The translations under genes and the position numbers were made by a program. The notes beneath the pieces were generated by a model. It was not told the DNA's origin. It did not search any database and saw nothing but the letters and a program-made list of their open reading frames with translations. From the NCBI GenBank assembly GCA_033850885.1, contig JAWWPG010000037.1, forward strand, positions 124,001-188,000: 64,000 nucleotides of DNA, in the 5' to 3' direction. Origin of the DNA: JAWWPG01 sp033850885 (lineage in GTDB: Bacteria; Actinomycetota; Actinomycetes; Propionibacteriales; Nocardioidaceae). This document shows positions 26,297 to 34,957 of this stretch, piece by piece. The stretch's first letter is position 1, and every line of letters begins with the position of its first letter.

Positions 26297-26821
26297 TCAG
26301 GCCGGCATCACGACTACGCAGCGGGTGGGCTCGACGCCCTGGGACTCGCTACGGAAGCCGGCGGCGGCGACCGCATCGTGCACGACCTTGCGCTCGAAGG
26401 GGGTCATCGGGCTCAGCTTGACCGGCTCCCCGGTCTCCCGCACGTCCTCGACCGCCTCCTGAGCCAGCTCGACCAGGCCCTTGCGAACCCCGGCGCGATA
26501 TCCGCCGATGTCAAGCATCATGCGCGACCGCTCGCCGGTCTCGCGGTAGATCGCGAGCCGGGTCAGCTCCTGCAGGGCCTCGAGTACCTGCCCGTTCTCC
26601 CCGATGATGGTCTGCAGGTTCTCACCGACGATGGACACCGCGGCGCGGTCCGCCTCCACGTCCATGTCGAGGTCCCCATCCAGGTCGGCGATGTCGAGCA
26701 GTTCCTCGAGGTAGTCCGCGGCGATGTCACCTTCTGCCTCGAGGCGTTTCAGGTGGGCGGATGGGTCCTGCGGCTGCTGGGGATCGTCACTCGCAGGCAT
26801 TGTCTCGTCGGTGTCTGTCAT
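26297..26821 (-). CDS. jag: Jag/KhpB-type KH-R3H RNA-binding protein
   Basis: 174 residues: an acidic N-terminus, a KH domain (VEADRAAVSIVGENLQTIIGENGQVLEALQEL, residues ~55-90, with the I-G-x-x-G loop), and a C-terminal R3H domain (LSPMTPFERKVVHDAVAAAGFRSESQG). Family members bind RNA with KhpA and affect cell-division and envelope gene expression. It sits between yidC (43-base gap) and rsmG, the conserved order. Confidence 0.92.
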   Translation of the reverse strand: MTDTDETMPASDDPQQPQDPSAHLKRLEAEGDIAADYLEELLDIADLDGDLDMDVEADRAAVSIVGENLQTIIGENGQVLEALQELTRLAIYRETGERSRMMLDIGGYRAGVRKGLVELAQEAVEDVRETGEPVKLSPMTPFERKVVHDAVAAAGFRSESQGVEPTRCVVVMPA

Positions 26822-26864
26822 GGCTCACTTCGGCTGGGACGGGTGGGCAGAGCTGGGGAAGCGG

Positions 26865-27935
26865 TCATCGCTTCGGTGACCTCTTGGGTGGCTTCTCGTC
26901 ACCCTCGGGGGAGGACTTGCCATCGCCACCTGGGGGTGGGGCGGTGTTGCTCGGCTTCGAGGGGGCTCGGCCCGACGGTTGCTGACCCTTGGTGGGTGGC
27001 TTCCTGCGGTTCTGCCGGCTCTGTTTCTTCGGCTGGACCCGCTGCACCGGTGGGGGGGCGACGGGAGGCGGTGCGGGGTCGCTGGCACGGGCGACAGGCG
27101 GCTTGTCCTTGGCCTTCTCCTTGTCCCGCTGCTGCTTGGCCAGGAACGCCGGGGTATCGGGGGTCGGGTTGTTGCGGATGACATAGAACTGCTGGCCCAT
27201 GGTCCACAGGTTGGACGTCGTCCAGTAGAGCAGCACTCCGATGGGAAACGCGATCCCTCCGACCGCGAACACCACCGGCAGCACGTAGAGGAGGAGCTTC
27301 TGCTGCTGGGCGTACTGCCCGGTCAAGGCCGACTCGGGCATGTTCTTGCGCATCAGCTGACGCTGGGTCGTGAACGTGGTCGCCGTCATCAGCACGACCA
27401 GGCAGCCGGTGAAGATTTTGGGGGCCAGCGAAGTCGAGGACGTGAACGAGTCCGAGATCTTGACGATCCCGAACAACGTGCTGTCGCGAAGTTGCTGCAC
27501 CTGGCTCGTGGTCAGGAACCCGACCACCTGGTCGTGCGCGGCGTTGTTCAAGGTTCGGAACAGTGCCAGGAAGATCGGCATCTGCAGCAGCAGGGGGAAG
27601 CACGAGGCCAGCGGGTTCGTCCCGGTGTCCTTGTAGAGCTTCATCGTCTCCTGGGTGAGGCGCTCCCGGTCGTGCCCGTACTTCTTCTGCAGCTCCTTGA
27701 CCTTCGGCTGCAGAAGCTGCATGTTGCGGCTGTTCTTGATCTGCTTGACGAACAACGGGATCAACGCGATGCGGATGACGAGCGTCAGTCCGACGATCGA
27801 CAACGCCCAGGAGAGCCCCTGCGGGAGCGAGAGCACGTTGCGGAAGAGGCCGTGGAAGGCGATCAGCACGCCCGACGTCAGGTAGTACAGCGGGGTGAGG
27901 ATCGCATGACCGATGCTCTCGAAGAAGTTGATCAC
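26865..27935 (-). CDS. yidC: Membrane protein insertase YidC/Oxa1
   Basis: 356 residues. It has the Gram-positive type layout: membrane segments at ~10-35, then a charged cytoplasmic loop (KVKELQKKYGHDRERLTQE), further helices including LASCFPLLLQMPIFLALFR, and the ending IGVLLYWTTSNLWTMGQQF. The long C-terminal tail is basic and Pro-rich (KPPTKGQQPSGRAPSKP), a feature that may contact ribosomes. The GTG start overlaps the yidD stop (GTGA). Confidence 0.95.
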   Translation of the reverse strand: MINFFESIGHAILTPLYYLTSGVLIAFHGLFRNVLSLPQGLSWALSIVGLTLVIRIALIPLFVKQIKNSRNMQLLQPKVKELQKKYGHDRERLTQETMKLYKDTGTNPLASCFPLLLQMPIFLALFRTLNNAAHDQVVGFLTTSQVQQLRDSTLFGIVKISDSFTSSTSLAPKIFTGCLVVLMTATTFTTQRQLMRKNMPESALTGQYAQQQKLLLYVLPVVFAVGGIAFPIGVLLYWTTSNLWTMGQQFYVIRNNPTPDTPAFLAKQQRDKEKAKDKPPVARASDPAPPPVAPPPVQRVQPKKQSRQNRRKPPTKGQQPSGRAPSKPSNTAPPPGGDGKSSPEGDEKPPKRSPKR

Positions 27936-28195
27936 TCCAGCTCCTCGCTGACACGAACGGACACGGGCGTCCGCCAGGTGAACACCGTCGGCACCGGGTC
28001 ATAGCCGCCGGCGGCCCACGGATGACAGCGAACGAGGCGCCGGGCCGCCAACCAGCTGCCCCGGACGGATCCGAAACGCGTGACCGCATCCAGAGCGTAC
28101 GCCGAACAGGACGGGTGGTAGCGGCACACCTGGCCGTACAGCGGGCTGATCAGCAGCCGGTACGCCCGCAGGAGCCAGATCAGCGCGTACTTCAT
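27932..28195 (-). CDS. yidD: Membrane protein insertion efficiency factor YidD
   Basis: 87 residues starting MKYALIWLLRAYRLLISPLYG, an amphipathic membrane-associated helix. The family signature CRYHPSCSAYALDA and RLVRCHPWAAGGYDPVP follow. It assists YidC in protein insertion. The ATG at 28195 lies 10 bases past the rnpA stop; a longer frame overlapping rnpA is not needed. Confidence 0.93.
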   Translation of the reverse strand: MKYALIWLLRAYRLLISPLYGQVCRYHPSCSAYALDAVTRFGSVRGSWLAARRLVRCHPWAAGGYDPVPTVFTWRTPVSVRVSEELE

Positions 28196-28205
28196 CACGA
28201 CACGC

Positions 28206-28556
28206 TCATCGGCCCGACGGCCGACTGGCCAAGGCGCGAAGACCACGATCGATGTCGTCGGCGAGCTGGCTGACGTGGTAGCCGGCGGCGGCCGGGTTGG
28301 CTCGGACGACGACCGAGCTGTGCTCACGGAGCGTGGAAAGGCGGTGCGCCATCAGATCCCTCAGCCGGCGCTTGACCTTGTTCCGGGTGACCGCGTTGCC
28401 GACCGCCCGGCCGACCACGAAGCCCACGCGGACCGGCTCGTCATCGGCTCGCAACCACTGGTGGAGGACGACCGCCGGACCGGCCGCGCGGGAGCCGCGA
28501 CGGACGACCTGCCGGAACTCCGCAGCGCGACGGAGGCGGTGCGCTCGCGGAAGCAC
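28206..28556 (-). CDS. rnpA: Ribonuclease P protein component
   Basis: About 116 residues. It starts VLPRAHRLRRAAEFRQVVRRG and carries the RNR signature RNKVKRRLRDLM with the preceding GFVVGRAVGNAVTR. It binds the RNase P RNA to mature tRNA 5' ends. I chose the GTG at 28556, which starts like other actinobacterial RnpA proteins and lies seven bases after the rpmH stop; an ATG at 28574 would overlap rpmH. Confidence 0.92.
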   Translation of the reverse strand: MLPRAHRLRRAAEFRQVVRRGSRAAGPAVVLHQWLRADDEPVRVGFVVGRAVGNAVTRNKVKRRLRDLMAHRLSTLREHSSVVVRANPAAAGYHVSQLADDIDRGLRALASRPSGR

Positions 28557-28563
28557 CGTCTCG

Positions 28564-28701
28564 TCAAGCAGCAAGCCGGGAGCGGCCCTTGCGCCGACGG
28601 TCGCCGAGGATGGCCCGGCCGGCGCGCGTGCGCATCCGCAGGCGGAAACCGTGGGTCTTGTGCCGACGGCGGTTGTTCGGCTGGAACGTGCGCTTGGTCA
28701 C
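28564..28701 (-). CDS. rpmH: 50S ribosomal protein L34
   Basis: 45 residues, highly basic, beginning (V)TKRTFQPNNRRRHKTHGF and ending KGRSRLAA, the near-invariant L34 sequence. The start is GTG at 28701. It is the first gene of the leftward origin operon; its promoter must lie in the 469-base region shared with dnaA. Confidence 0.96.
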   Translation of the reverse strand: MTKRTFQPNNRRRHKTHGFRLRMRTRAGRAILGDRRRKGRSRLAA

Positions 28702-29002
28702 GGGTGTGGAACTCCCAGGTCTGGGTTGCGGGGCAACCGGGTCACGAGTGTTGCGGGTTCGGTTCGGGGAGCACCGCCCCTCCACACCCTGCAACTGGCT
28801 GCGGACATGCGGCGACTCTCGACTCGAGGCCGACCCGTCAACGGTACGCGCCCGATCGGGAGAGGGTCAAACTGATCGCAAACCCGCCACGCTGCAAGGC
28901 GAAACCTACTAGTCTCGCGTTGCGAACCCACGCCGGACCCCGACACGCCGCAGCGCCGCGCGGGAACCCGAACCAATTCCAGCGCGAGTTGTGGACATCG
29001 GG

Positions 29003-29032
29003 TTGAAATCCGGCCAGGAGAGTTGTTAACGT
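29003..29032 (+). promoter_or_regulatory. Candidate dnaA promoter
   Basis: TTGAAA at 29003-29008 and TAACGT at 29027-29032 with an 18-base spacer, a housekeeping-sigma type promoter ~140 bases before the dnaA ATG. Two DnaA boxes lie downstream of it. Confidence 0.45.
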
Positions 29033-29106
29033 GCCGCGGAACCGTCGTTTTTGCTCCCGCTATGGTGGCGCTTCTCGGCCCAGACAACTGCCGCGTATGC
29101 ACAGGC

Positions 29107-29115
29107 TGTGGATAA
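29107..29115 (-). promoter_or_regulatory. DnaA box upstream of dnaA
   Basis: TGTGGATAA, the complement of the exact consensus TTATCCACA, 55 bases before the dnaA start. Confidence 0.8.
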
Positions 29116-29170
29116 GTGTGTGGATGTCCTGTTCGAGGGACGCAGACAAGAAAAGGTAGTGGTAGCTGAG

Positions 29171-30595
29171 ATGACCGAGGTCGCCGATCTGTTCAGTGCA
29201 TGGTCCGCACTCGTCGACGACCTCCCGGTCAGCCAGCGGGCCTGGCTGACGGCTTCTCAACCTGTCACGCTGCACGAGAACACGGCGATCGTCGCGGTCC
29301 CAGACGACTTCACCCGCAACCAGTTGGAGATCCGGCTGAGGCCAACGCTCGAGACGGCGTTGAGCCATGCCCTCGGCCAGCATGTGCGGCTGGCTGTCAC
29401 GATCGACGCCAACCTGGCAGGGGCGAACGGGGGGCCGCGCACCGACCGGTCCGACGACCGCCCGGCCGGCCAGCAGTCGCCGAACCTGGCCGACCAGCCG
29501 CCGGCGATGATCGACGGGATCACCGGTCGGCAGGGTGATGCGAATGGGAGCGTCCGTCAGACCAGGCTCAACCCCAAGTATGTGTTCGAGACGTTCGTCA
29601 TCGGATCCTCGAACCGTTTCGCGCACGCGGCAGCGGTCGCCGTCGCCGAGGCTCCCGGCAAGGCGTACAACCCGTTGCTGATCTACGGCGACTCGGGCCT
29701 CGGGAAGACCCACCTGCTGCACGCCATCGGTCACTACGTCCGCAGCCTCTTCACCGGCGCCCGGGTCCGGTACGTGAGCAGCGAGGAGTTCACGAACGAC
29801 TTCATCAACGCGATCCGCGACGACCGCGCCGCGGCGTTCCAGCGCCGTTACCGCGACGTCGAGGTGCTGCTGATCGACGACATCCAGTTCCTGGAAGGCA
29901 AGATCCAGACGCAGGAGGAGTTCTTCCACACCTTCAACACGCTGCACAACTCGAACAAGCAGATCGTGATCACCTCGGACCGGCCGCCGAAGCGCCTGGA
30001 GGCTCTCGAGGACCGGTTGCGAAACCGGTTCGAATGGGGCCTGATCACCGACGTGCAGCCGCCGGACCTCGAGACGCGGATCGCCATCCTGCGGAAGAAG
30101 GCCGCGACCGAGCGCCTCACCGCTCCACCGGACGTCCTCGAGTTCATCGCGAGCAAGATCCAGACGAACATCCGCGAGCTCGAAGGTGCGCTGATCAGGG
30201 TAACCGCGTTCGCGAGCCTGAACCGGCAGCCGGTCGATCTCACGCTCGCTGAGATCGTCCTCAAGGACCTGATCCCCGAGGGCGGTGAACCCGAGATCAC
30301 CGCCGCCCTCATCATCGCCCAGACGGCTGCCTACTTCGGTCTCTCGATCGACGACCTGTGTGGGGGCAGCCGCAGCCGGGTGCTGGTCACGGCCAGACAG
30401 ATCGCGATGTACCTCTGCCGAGAGCTCACCGATCTGTCGCTGCCGAAGATCGGCCAGCAGTTCGGTGGCCGTGACCACACCACCGTCATGCACGCGGACC
30501 GGAAGATCCGTCAGCTGATGGCCGAGCGGCGCAGCGTCTACAACCAGGTTCGGGAGCTCACCAACCGCATCAAGCAGCAGGCCCGCCAGGCGTGA
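29171..30595 (+). CDS. dnaA: Chromosomal replication initiator DnaA
   Basis: 474 residues. Domain I (1-~80) begins MTEVADLFSAWSALVDDLP. A short linker domain II (~85-130) is much shorter than in Streptomyces. The AAA+ domain has Walker A GDSGLGKT (173-180) and Walker B VLLIDDIQFLEGK. Domain IV ends with the DNA-binding signature FGGRDHTTVMHADRKI. It melts oriC and loads the helicase. I use the ATG at 29171; the open frame upstream to 29051 would translate the DnaA boxes. The gene is flanked by boxes on both sides. Confidence 0.97.
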   Translation: MTEVADLFSAWSALVDDLPVSQRAWLTASQPVTLHENTAIVAVPDDFTRNQLEIRLRPTLETALSHALGQHVRLAVTIDANLAGANGGPRTDRSDDRPAGQQSPNLADQPPAMIDGITGRQGDANGSVRQTRLNPKYVFETFVIGSSNRFAHAAAVAVAEAPGKAYNPLLIYGDSGLGKTHLLHAIGHYVRSLFTGARVRYVSSEEFTNDFINAIRDDRAAAFQRRYRDVEVLLIDDIQFLEGKIQTQEEFFHTFNTLHNSNKQIVITSDRPPKRLEALEDRLRNRFEWGLITDVQPPDLETRIAILRKKAATERLTAPPDVLEFIASKIQTNIRELEGALIRVTAFASLNRQPVDLTLAEIVLKDLIPEGGEPEITAALIIAQTAAYFGLSIDDLCGGSRSRVLVTARQIAMYLCRELTDLSLPKIGQQFGGRDHTTVMHADRKIRQLMAERRSVYNQVRELTNRIKQQARQA

Positions 30596-31008
30596 GTAAA
30601 CCGGATACATCCGGCAACCCCACATGCTGTTGATAACCCTGTGGACGAACGGTGCTTTCATCGCGGTGCGGTGTGGACGGCTGGGGAGAGGCCCCGTGCG
30701 GGCAGCCGGAAACCACGCCCAGCGCACCGCCGGCCGCCGGTATCCCCAGCGACCAGCGAACACTATATGGTGGCTGACCTGCGGTTTCGTAGGTTATGCA
30801 CAGCGTCCACCGTTGCTATGACGACGACGAGAAGATAGATGCCACAGCCGAGGTCAAACGCTGCCCGCAGGTCGGTCTGGGGAAAACCCACTGCAGGGTG
30901 CAACGGTGGCTGTCCGATGTCAGAGGTGCGTGGGAGGATGCACGACAGGGCCGCTACGGTGAGCACCTGCGCGGCTCCCGCGCACGCAGCGCCAGGAGGG
31001 TTGACAGG
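30596..31008 (+). other. oriC: Probable oriC, dnaA-dnaN intergenic region
   Basis: 413 bases without a gene, in the position of oriC in other actinobacteria. A box matching TTATNCACA is at 30794-30802. Degenerate boxes occur as TTGATAACC (30630-30638), TGTGGACGA (30640-30648) and TGTGGACGG (30672-30680). A relatively A/T-rich spot, ACACTATATGG, is near 30760-30770. The dnaN ribosome site AGGAGG is at 30994-30999. Most boxes deviate by one to three bases, as is usual for high-GC origins. Confidence 0.7.
30794..30802 (+). promoter_or_regulatory. DnaA box in oriC
   Basis: TTATGCACA matches the TTATNCACA consensus and is the best box in the dnaA-dnaN region. Confidence 0.75.
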
Positions 31009-32157
31009 GTGAAGTTCCGGGTCGATCGAGACGTGTTCGCCGACGCTGTCGCCTGGACGGCGCGCAGTATCCCGACGCGCCCCGGGACCGTCCCTCAGCT
31101 GTCGGGGATCATGCTCGGTACGACCAGCGACGGGCTGGCCTTGAGCGGGTTCGACTACGAGACGTCCGCGGAGGTGACCGCGAGCGCCGAGGTCGCGGAC
31201 GAGGGCCAGGTCCTGGTATCGGGACGTCTGCTGGCCGACATCGCCCGCGCTCTTCCTCACCAGCCGGTCGAGGTGTCGCTGGACGGCTCGCGTCTCGGCC
31301 TGACCTGCGGCAGCTCACGCTTCAGCCTGCAGACGATGCCCGTCGAGGACTATCCCGCGCTGCCGGAGATGCCCCCCGTCGTCGGCTCCATCGAGTCCGA
31401 CGCGTTCACGACCGCCGTCACCCAGGCGGTCACCGCGGCCGGGCGGGACGACATGCTGCCCGTGCTCACCGGGGTGAAGCTCGAGATCGACGGCAGCAGG
31501 CTGTCGCTCCTGGCGACCGACAGGTTCCGGCTGAGTCTGCGGGAGCTGGACTGGAGCCCGGACCAGCCCGACCTCGCGACGTTCGCCCTGGTGCCGGCCA
31601 GAGTTCTGTCCGACACCGCAAAGTCCCTGTCGCCGGGATCGCAGCTGAAGATCGCGATGGCATCGGACGGCGCCTCGAGTGACGGACTGATCGGGTTCGC
31701 CGCCGAGACGCCGAGCGGGCGCCGACTGACCACCACCCGCCTGATCGAGGGTGCGTTCCCGAACGTGCGCCAACTCTTTCCGAACGCCACCGACATCACG
31801 GCCCGGGTCGAGGTGTCGACCTTGATCGAGGCCGTCAAGCGGGTATCGCTGGTCGCCGGCCGAAACACCCCCATCCGGCTCACGTTCGCCGATGCGTCCG
31901 TGACGCTCGAGGCGGGCAACGGCGAGGAGGCGCAGGCATCCGAGTCGCTCGAGGCGGCGCTGACGGGCGACTCGATGACCATCGGCTTCAACCCGTCGTA
32001 CCTGCTCGACGGCCTCGGCGCGATCCCCAGTGCATACGTCCACGTCGCGATGACCGAACCGGGACGGCCCGCCGCGTTCGCCTCGCTGGCGGACCTTGAT
32101 GCCGACCCCGACCTGGCATTCCGTTACCTGCTGATGCCGTTGCGGATGCAGGGCTGA
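31009..32157 (+). CDS. dnaN: DNA polymerase III sliding clamp (beta subunit)
   Basis: 382 residues starting (V)KFRVDRDVFADAVAWTARSIPTRP, with three repeats of the clamp fold and the family ending YLLMPLRMQG. The peptide-binding pocket region LLATDRFRLSLRELDW is present. The GTG at 31009 is preceded by AGGAGG nine bases away; an open frame reaching back into oriC is not used. It encircles DNA for the replicative polymerase. Confidence 0.97.
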   Translation: MKFRVDRDVFADAVAWTARSIPTRPGTVPQLSGIMLGTTSDGLALSGFDYETSAEVTASAEVADEGQVLVSGRLLADIARALPHQPVEVSLDGSRLGLTCGSSRFSLQTMPVEDYPALPEMPPVVGSIESDAFTTAVTQAVTAAGRDDMLPVLTGVKLEIDGSRLSLLATDRFRLSLRELDWSPDQPDLATFALVPARVLSDTAKSLSPGSQLKIAMASDGASSDGLIGFAAETPSGRRLTTTRLIEGAFPNVRQLFPNATDITARVEVSTLIEAVKRVSLVAGRNTPIRLTFADASVTLEAGNGEEAQASESLEAALTGDSMTIGFNPSYLLDGLGAIPSAYVHVAMTEPGRPAAFASLADLDADPDLAFRYLLMPLRMQG

Positions 32158-32187
32158 CCCGAACCGGAGACACCGAAAGGACGCGAC

Positions 32188-33105
32188 ATGCACCTTGGAC
32201 TCGTTGGGCTGGGCAAGATGGGCGGCAACATGCGTACCAGGCTGCGAGACGCCGGCCACACCGTCGTCGGGTTCGACCGCAACCGGGAGCTGAGCGACTC
32301 CGAGAGCCTGCAGGACATGGTCGACAAGCTGCCGAAGCCCAAGGTGGTCTGGGTGATGGTTCCGGCCGGTGAGCCCACCCGCACGACGATTGCCCAGCTC
32401 GGTGAGCTGCTCAGCGAGGGTGACCTGGTGGTCGACGGCGGGAACTCGCGGTGGACTGATGACCAGGCCAACGCGAAGAAGCTGGCCGAGAGAGGCGTCG
32501 GCTTCGTCGACTGCGGCGTCTCGGGCGGGGTGTGGGGCCTGAAGAACGGATATGCGCTCATGTGCGGCGGCGACCCCACCGACGTCGAGAAGGTGCAGCC
32601 GGCGTTCGACGCGCTCAAGCCTGAGGGCGAGTTCGGGTTCGTCCACGCTGGCAAGGTCGGCGCGGGACACTTCTCGAAGATGGTGCACAACGGCATGGAG
32701 TACGGCCTGATGCAGGCCTACGCCGAAGGATGGGAGCTGCTCGAGAAGGTCGACCTCGTCGACAATGTGACGGAGGTCTTCCGTTCGTGGCGTGAGGGCA
32801 CGGTGATCAGGTCCTGGCTCCTGGACCTGCTGGTGGCGGCACTGGACCAGGACAACCGCCTCGACCAGATCGCGGGATACGCCGAGGACTCGGGCGAGGG
32901 ACGGTGGACGATCGAGGCGGCGATCGACAACGCGGTCCCGATGCACACCATCACGGCTGCGCTCTACTGCCGCTTCCAGTCGCGTCAGGACGAGTCGCCC
33001 GCGATGAAGGCCGTCTCAGCGATGCGCAACCAGTTCGGCGGCCACGCCGTCCGCGCGGGCGGGGCCAAGCACGCGGTCCCGTCGGCCGATGTCGAGCACG
33101 ACTGA
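32188..33105 (+). CDS. gnd: 6-phosphogluconate dehydrogenase (decarboxylating), short NAD-type
   Basis: 305 residues starting MHLGLVGLGKMGGNMRTRL, the dinucleotide-binding G-x-G-x-x-G. VVDGGNSRW and the catalytic FVDCGVSGGVWG and KMVHNGMEYG blocks follow. The length is that of the ~300-residue form rather than the ~470-residue form, and it generally prefers NAD. It lies between dnaN and recF, as in many non-mycobacterial actinobacteria; mycobacteria keep it here too. It oxidises 6-phosphogluconate to ribulose 5-phosphate. Confidence 0.93.
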   Translation: MHLGLVGLGKMGGNMRTRLRDAGHTVVGFDRNRELSDSESLQDMVDKLPKPKVVWVMVPAGEPTRTTIAQLGELLSEGDLVVDGGNSRWTDDQANAKKLAERGVGFVDCGVSGGVWGLKNGYALMCGGDPTDVEKVQPAFDALKPEGEFGFVHAGKVGAGHFSKMVHNGMEYGLMQAYAEGWELLEKVDLVDNVTEVFRSWREGTVIRSWLLDLLVAALDQDNRLDQIAGYAEDSGEGRWTIEAAIDNAVPMHTITAALYCRFQSRQDESPAMKAVSAMRNQFGGHAVRAGGAKHAVPSADVEHD

Positions 33106-33113
33106 TCCCCAGC

Positions 33114-34262
33114 GTGCATGTCTCCCATCTGTCGCTGACCGATTTCCGCTCCTACGAGCGAGCCGAGATCGACCTGGAGCCGGGGGTGTCTGCGTTCGTC
33201 GGACCGAACGGCCAGGGCAAGACGAACCTCGTGGAGGCGATCGACTACGTAGCCACCCAAGCGTCGCACCGGGTCTCGACCGACCAGCCGCTGGTCCGGG
33301 CCGGCGCGGACCAGGCCGTCATCCGGGCGACGATCTGCCGGGCCGGCCGGCAGGCGCTCGTCGAGTTGGAGGTCAACCCCGGCCGGGCCAACCGGGGCCG
33401 GCTCAACCGCGGTGGGGTGCCACGGGCACGTGATGTGCTCGGCGTGCTGCGAGCGGTGTTGTTCTCACCCGACGACCTCGCGCTCGTCAAGGGCGACCCG
33501 GCAGAGCGGCGGCGCTTCCTCGACGACCTGCTGGTCGCCCGACAGCCGCGTCTCGCCGGGGTCCGCAACGACTACGACAGGGTGCTCAAGCAGCGCAACA
33601 GCCTGCTCAAGACCGCAGGGGGTCGGGTCAGCGGCGGTCGGAGCGAGGCGGCGCTGGACACCCTCGACGTCTGGGACGCCCACCTCGCGCGCACCGGAGC
33701 CGAGCTGTTGTCGGCCAGACTCGCGCTGGTGGACGATCTCCGGCCACATCTGGAGAAGCACTACCAGGCGATGGCGGAGGGGCTACCGAAACCAGCCGGT
33801 GGCAACACCGCTTCGGCCGTGTACCAGGCGTCCTGGGATCTGCCGGTGGACGTTCGCGACCGCGGTGAGATCGTCACGTTGCTCCTGTCGGCGATCGAGC
33901 GACGCCGGCCGGACGAGCTCGACCGCGGGTTGACGCTCGTCGGGCCGCACCGAGACGAGCTCGCCCTCGGTCTCGGTGACCTGCCGACGAGGGGCTACGC
34001 GAGCCATGGGGAGTCGTGGTCGCTGGCGATCTCGCTACGGCTCGCCTGCCTGGAGCTGTTGCGTGCCGATGGTGATGATCCGGTGTTGATCCTCGACGAC
34101 GTGTTCGCGGAGCTCGACGACCTGCGCCGCGCCAGACTGGCCCATGCAGTAGCAGGAACGGAGCAGGTGCTCGTCACCGCCGCCGTGCCCGCCGACCTAC
34201 CGGACGGCCTGGTGGGGCACCGGTTCAGCGTGTCGGACGGGAAGGTGGCACCCGGTGGCTGA
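33114..34262 (+). CDS. recF: DNA replication and repair protein RecF
   Basis: 382 residues. Walker A is VGPNGQGKTNLVEAIDY (residues ~25-41), the ABC-type signature region is SHGESWSLAISLRLACLELL, and Walker B is PVLILDDVFAELDDLRR. It loads RecA at gaps with RecO and RecR. The GTG at 33114 (VHVSHLSLTDFRSY) is the family start, eight bases after the gnd stop. It overlaps the dciA start by eight bases. Confidence 0.95.
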   Translation: MHVSHLSLTDFRSYERAEIDLEPGVSAFVGPNGQGKTNLVEAIDYVATQASHRVSTDQPLVRAGADQAVIRATICRAGRQALVELEVNPGRANRGRLNRGGVPRARDVLGVLRAVLFSPDDLALVKGDPAERRRFLDDLLVARQPRLAGVRNDYDRVLKQRNSLLKTAGGRVSGGRSEAALDTLDVWDAHLARTGAELLSARLALVDDLRPHLEKHYQAMAEGLPKPAGGNTASAVYQASWDLPVDVRDRGEIVTLLLSAIERRRPDELDRGLTLVGPHRDELALGLGDLPTRGYASHGESWSLAISLRLACLELLRADGDDPVLILDDVFAELDDLRRARLAHAVAGTEQVLVTAAVPADLPDGLVGHRFSVSDGKVAPGG

Positions 34263-34818
34263 GGGGCATCCGGTCGATCCCACCTCGGTGCCCGAACCTG
34301 CGGTGGAGCCTGCGCCGCCACACGACCCGACGGGCCTCGAGCTAGCCCGGGCCGTGGCGGCTCAGTTGCGTGCCACGCCCGGTCGTCCTCCGCCTGCCGG
34401 CACCCGTCGCCAACGCAGGCCAGGCGACCCAGCGGAGTTCTCCGGCGCCCATCCCGACGAGCGTGATCCCACGCCGCTGGGCACAGCCCTCGACCGGCTG
34501 GTCGAAGACAGCGGCTGGTCGAGCGACGTCTCGGTGCACACCGTGCTGGGCCGGTGGGCACAGATCGTCGGACCCGAGGTGGCGTTGCATTGCACCCCCG
34601 ACAGCTACACCGACGGCGTGGTGGCGGTCAACGCCGACTCGACCGCCTGGGCCACCCAGCTGACCCTGCTGGCCTCCACCGTGGTGGCGCGACTCAACGC
34701 GGAGCTCGGGGACGGCGCCGTCACCCTGATCCGGGTGTCCGGACCCGGAGGGCCCAGCTGGCGGAAGGGCCGCCGGTCGGTGCGCGACGGCAGAGGCCCC
34801 CGCGACACGTACGGCTGA
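34255..34818 (+). CDS. dciA: DciA-family helicase loader (DUF721)
   Basis: 187 residues. A variable Pro-rich N-terminus precedes the DUF721 fold: VHTVLGRWAQIVGPEVALHCTPDSYTDGVVAVNADSTAWATQL, residues ~90-135. DciA is the ancestral loader of the replicative helicase in bacteria that lack DnaC/DnaI. The GTG start lies inside the end of recF, as for Rv0004. The C-terminus is basic (SWRKGRRSVRDGRGPR). Confidence 0.9.
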   Translation: MAEGHPVDPTSVPEPAVEPAPPHDPTGLELARAVAAQLRATPGRPPPAGTRRQRRPGDPAEFSGAHPDERDPTPLGTALDRLVEDSGWSSDVSVHTVLGRWAQIVGPEVALHCTPDSYTDGVVAVNADSTAWATQLTLLASTVVARLNAELGDGAVTLIRVSGPGGPSWRKGRRSVRDGRGPRDTYG

Positions 34819-34957
34819 GCGTCCGACCGGCCGTTGACAGCGGTGGTACGGGAATGCGCACCACCATCAGCGGGCTGACACCGTTGCCGGATGCCCCGGT
34901 CATGTGCTTGGCTGGCAAGCGGTCGCATCATCGCACCGTCCGCATGAGGGGACAGCC

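Larger units (their letters stand above)
28702..29170. other. rpmH-dnaA divergent intergenic region
   Basis: 469 bases with no credible gene. It holds the promoters of rpmH (leftward) and dnaA (rightward). A full-consensus DnaA box is at 29107-29115, a one-mismatch box (TGTGGATGT) at 29119-29127 and a weaker one at 28990-28998. The boxes between the candidate dnaA promoter and the gene fit autoregulation by DnaA. The main origin more likely lies on the other side of dnaA. Confidence 0.7.

Noticed and set aside
29051..29170. Extended dnaA N-terminus from 29051
   Set aside because: It would translate the DnaA boxes and put 40 atypical residues before the normal domain I start.
29060..30763. 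Long open frame opposite dnaA
   Set aside because: It is antisense to all dnaA domains and has no recognisable domain. High-GC genes often leave such frames open.
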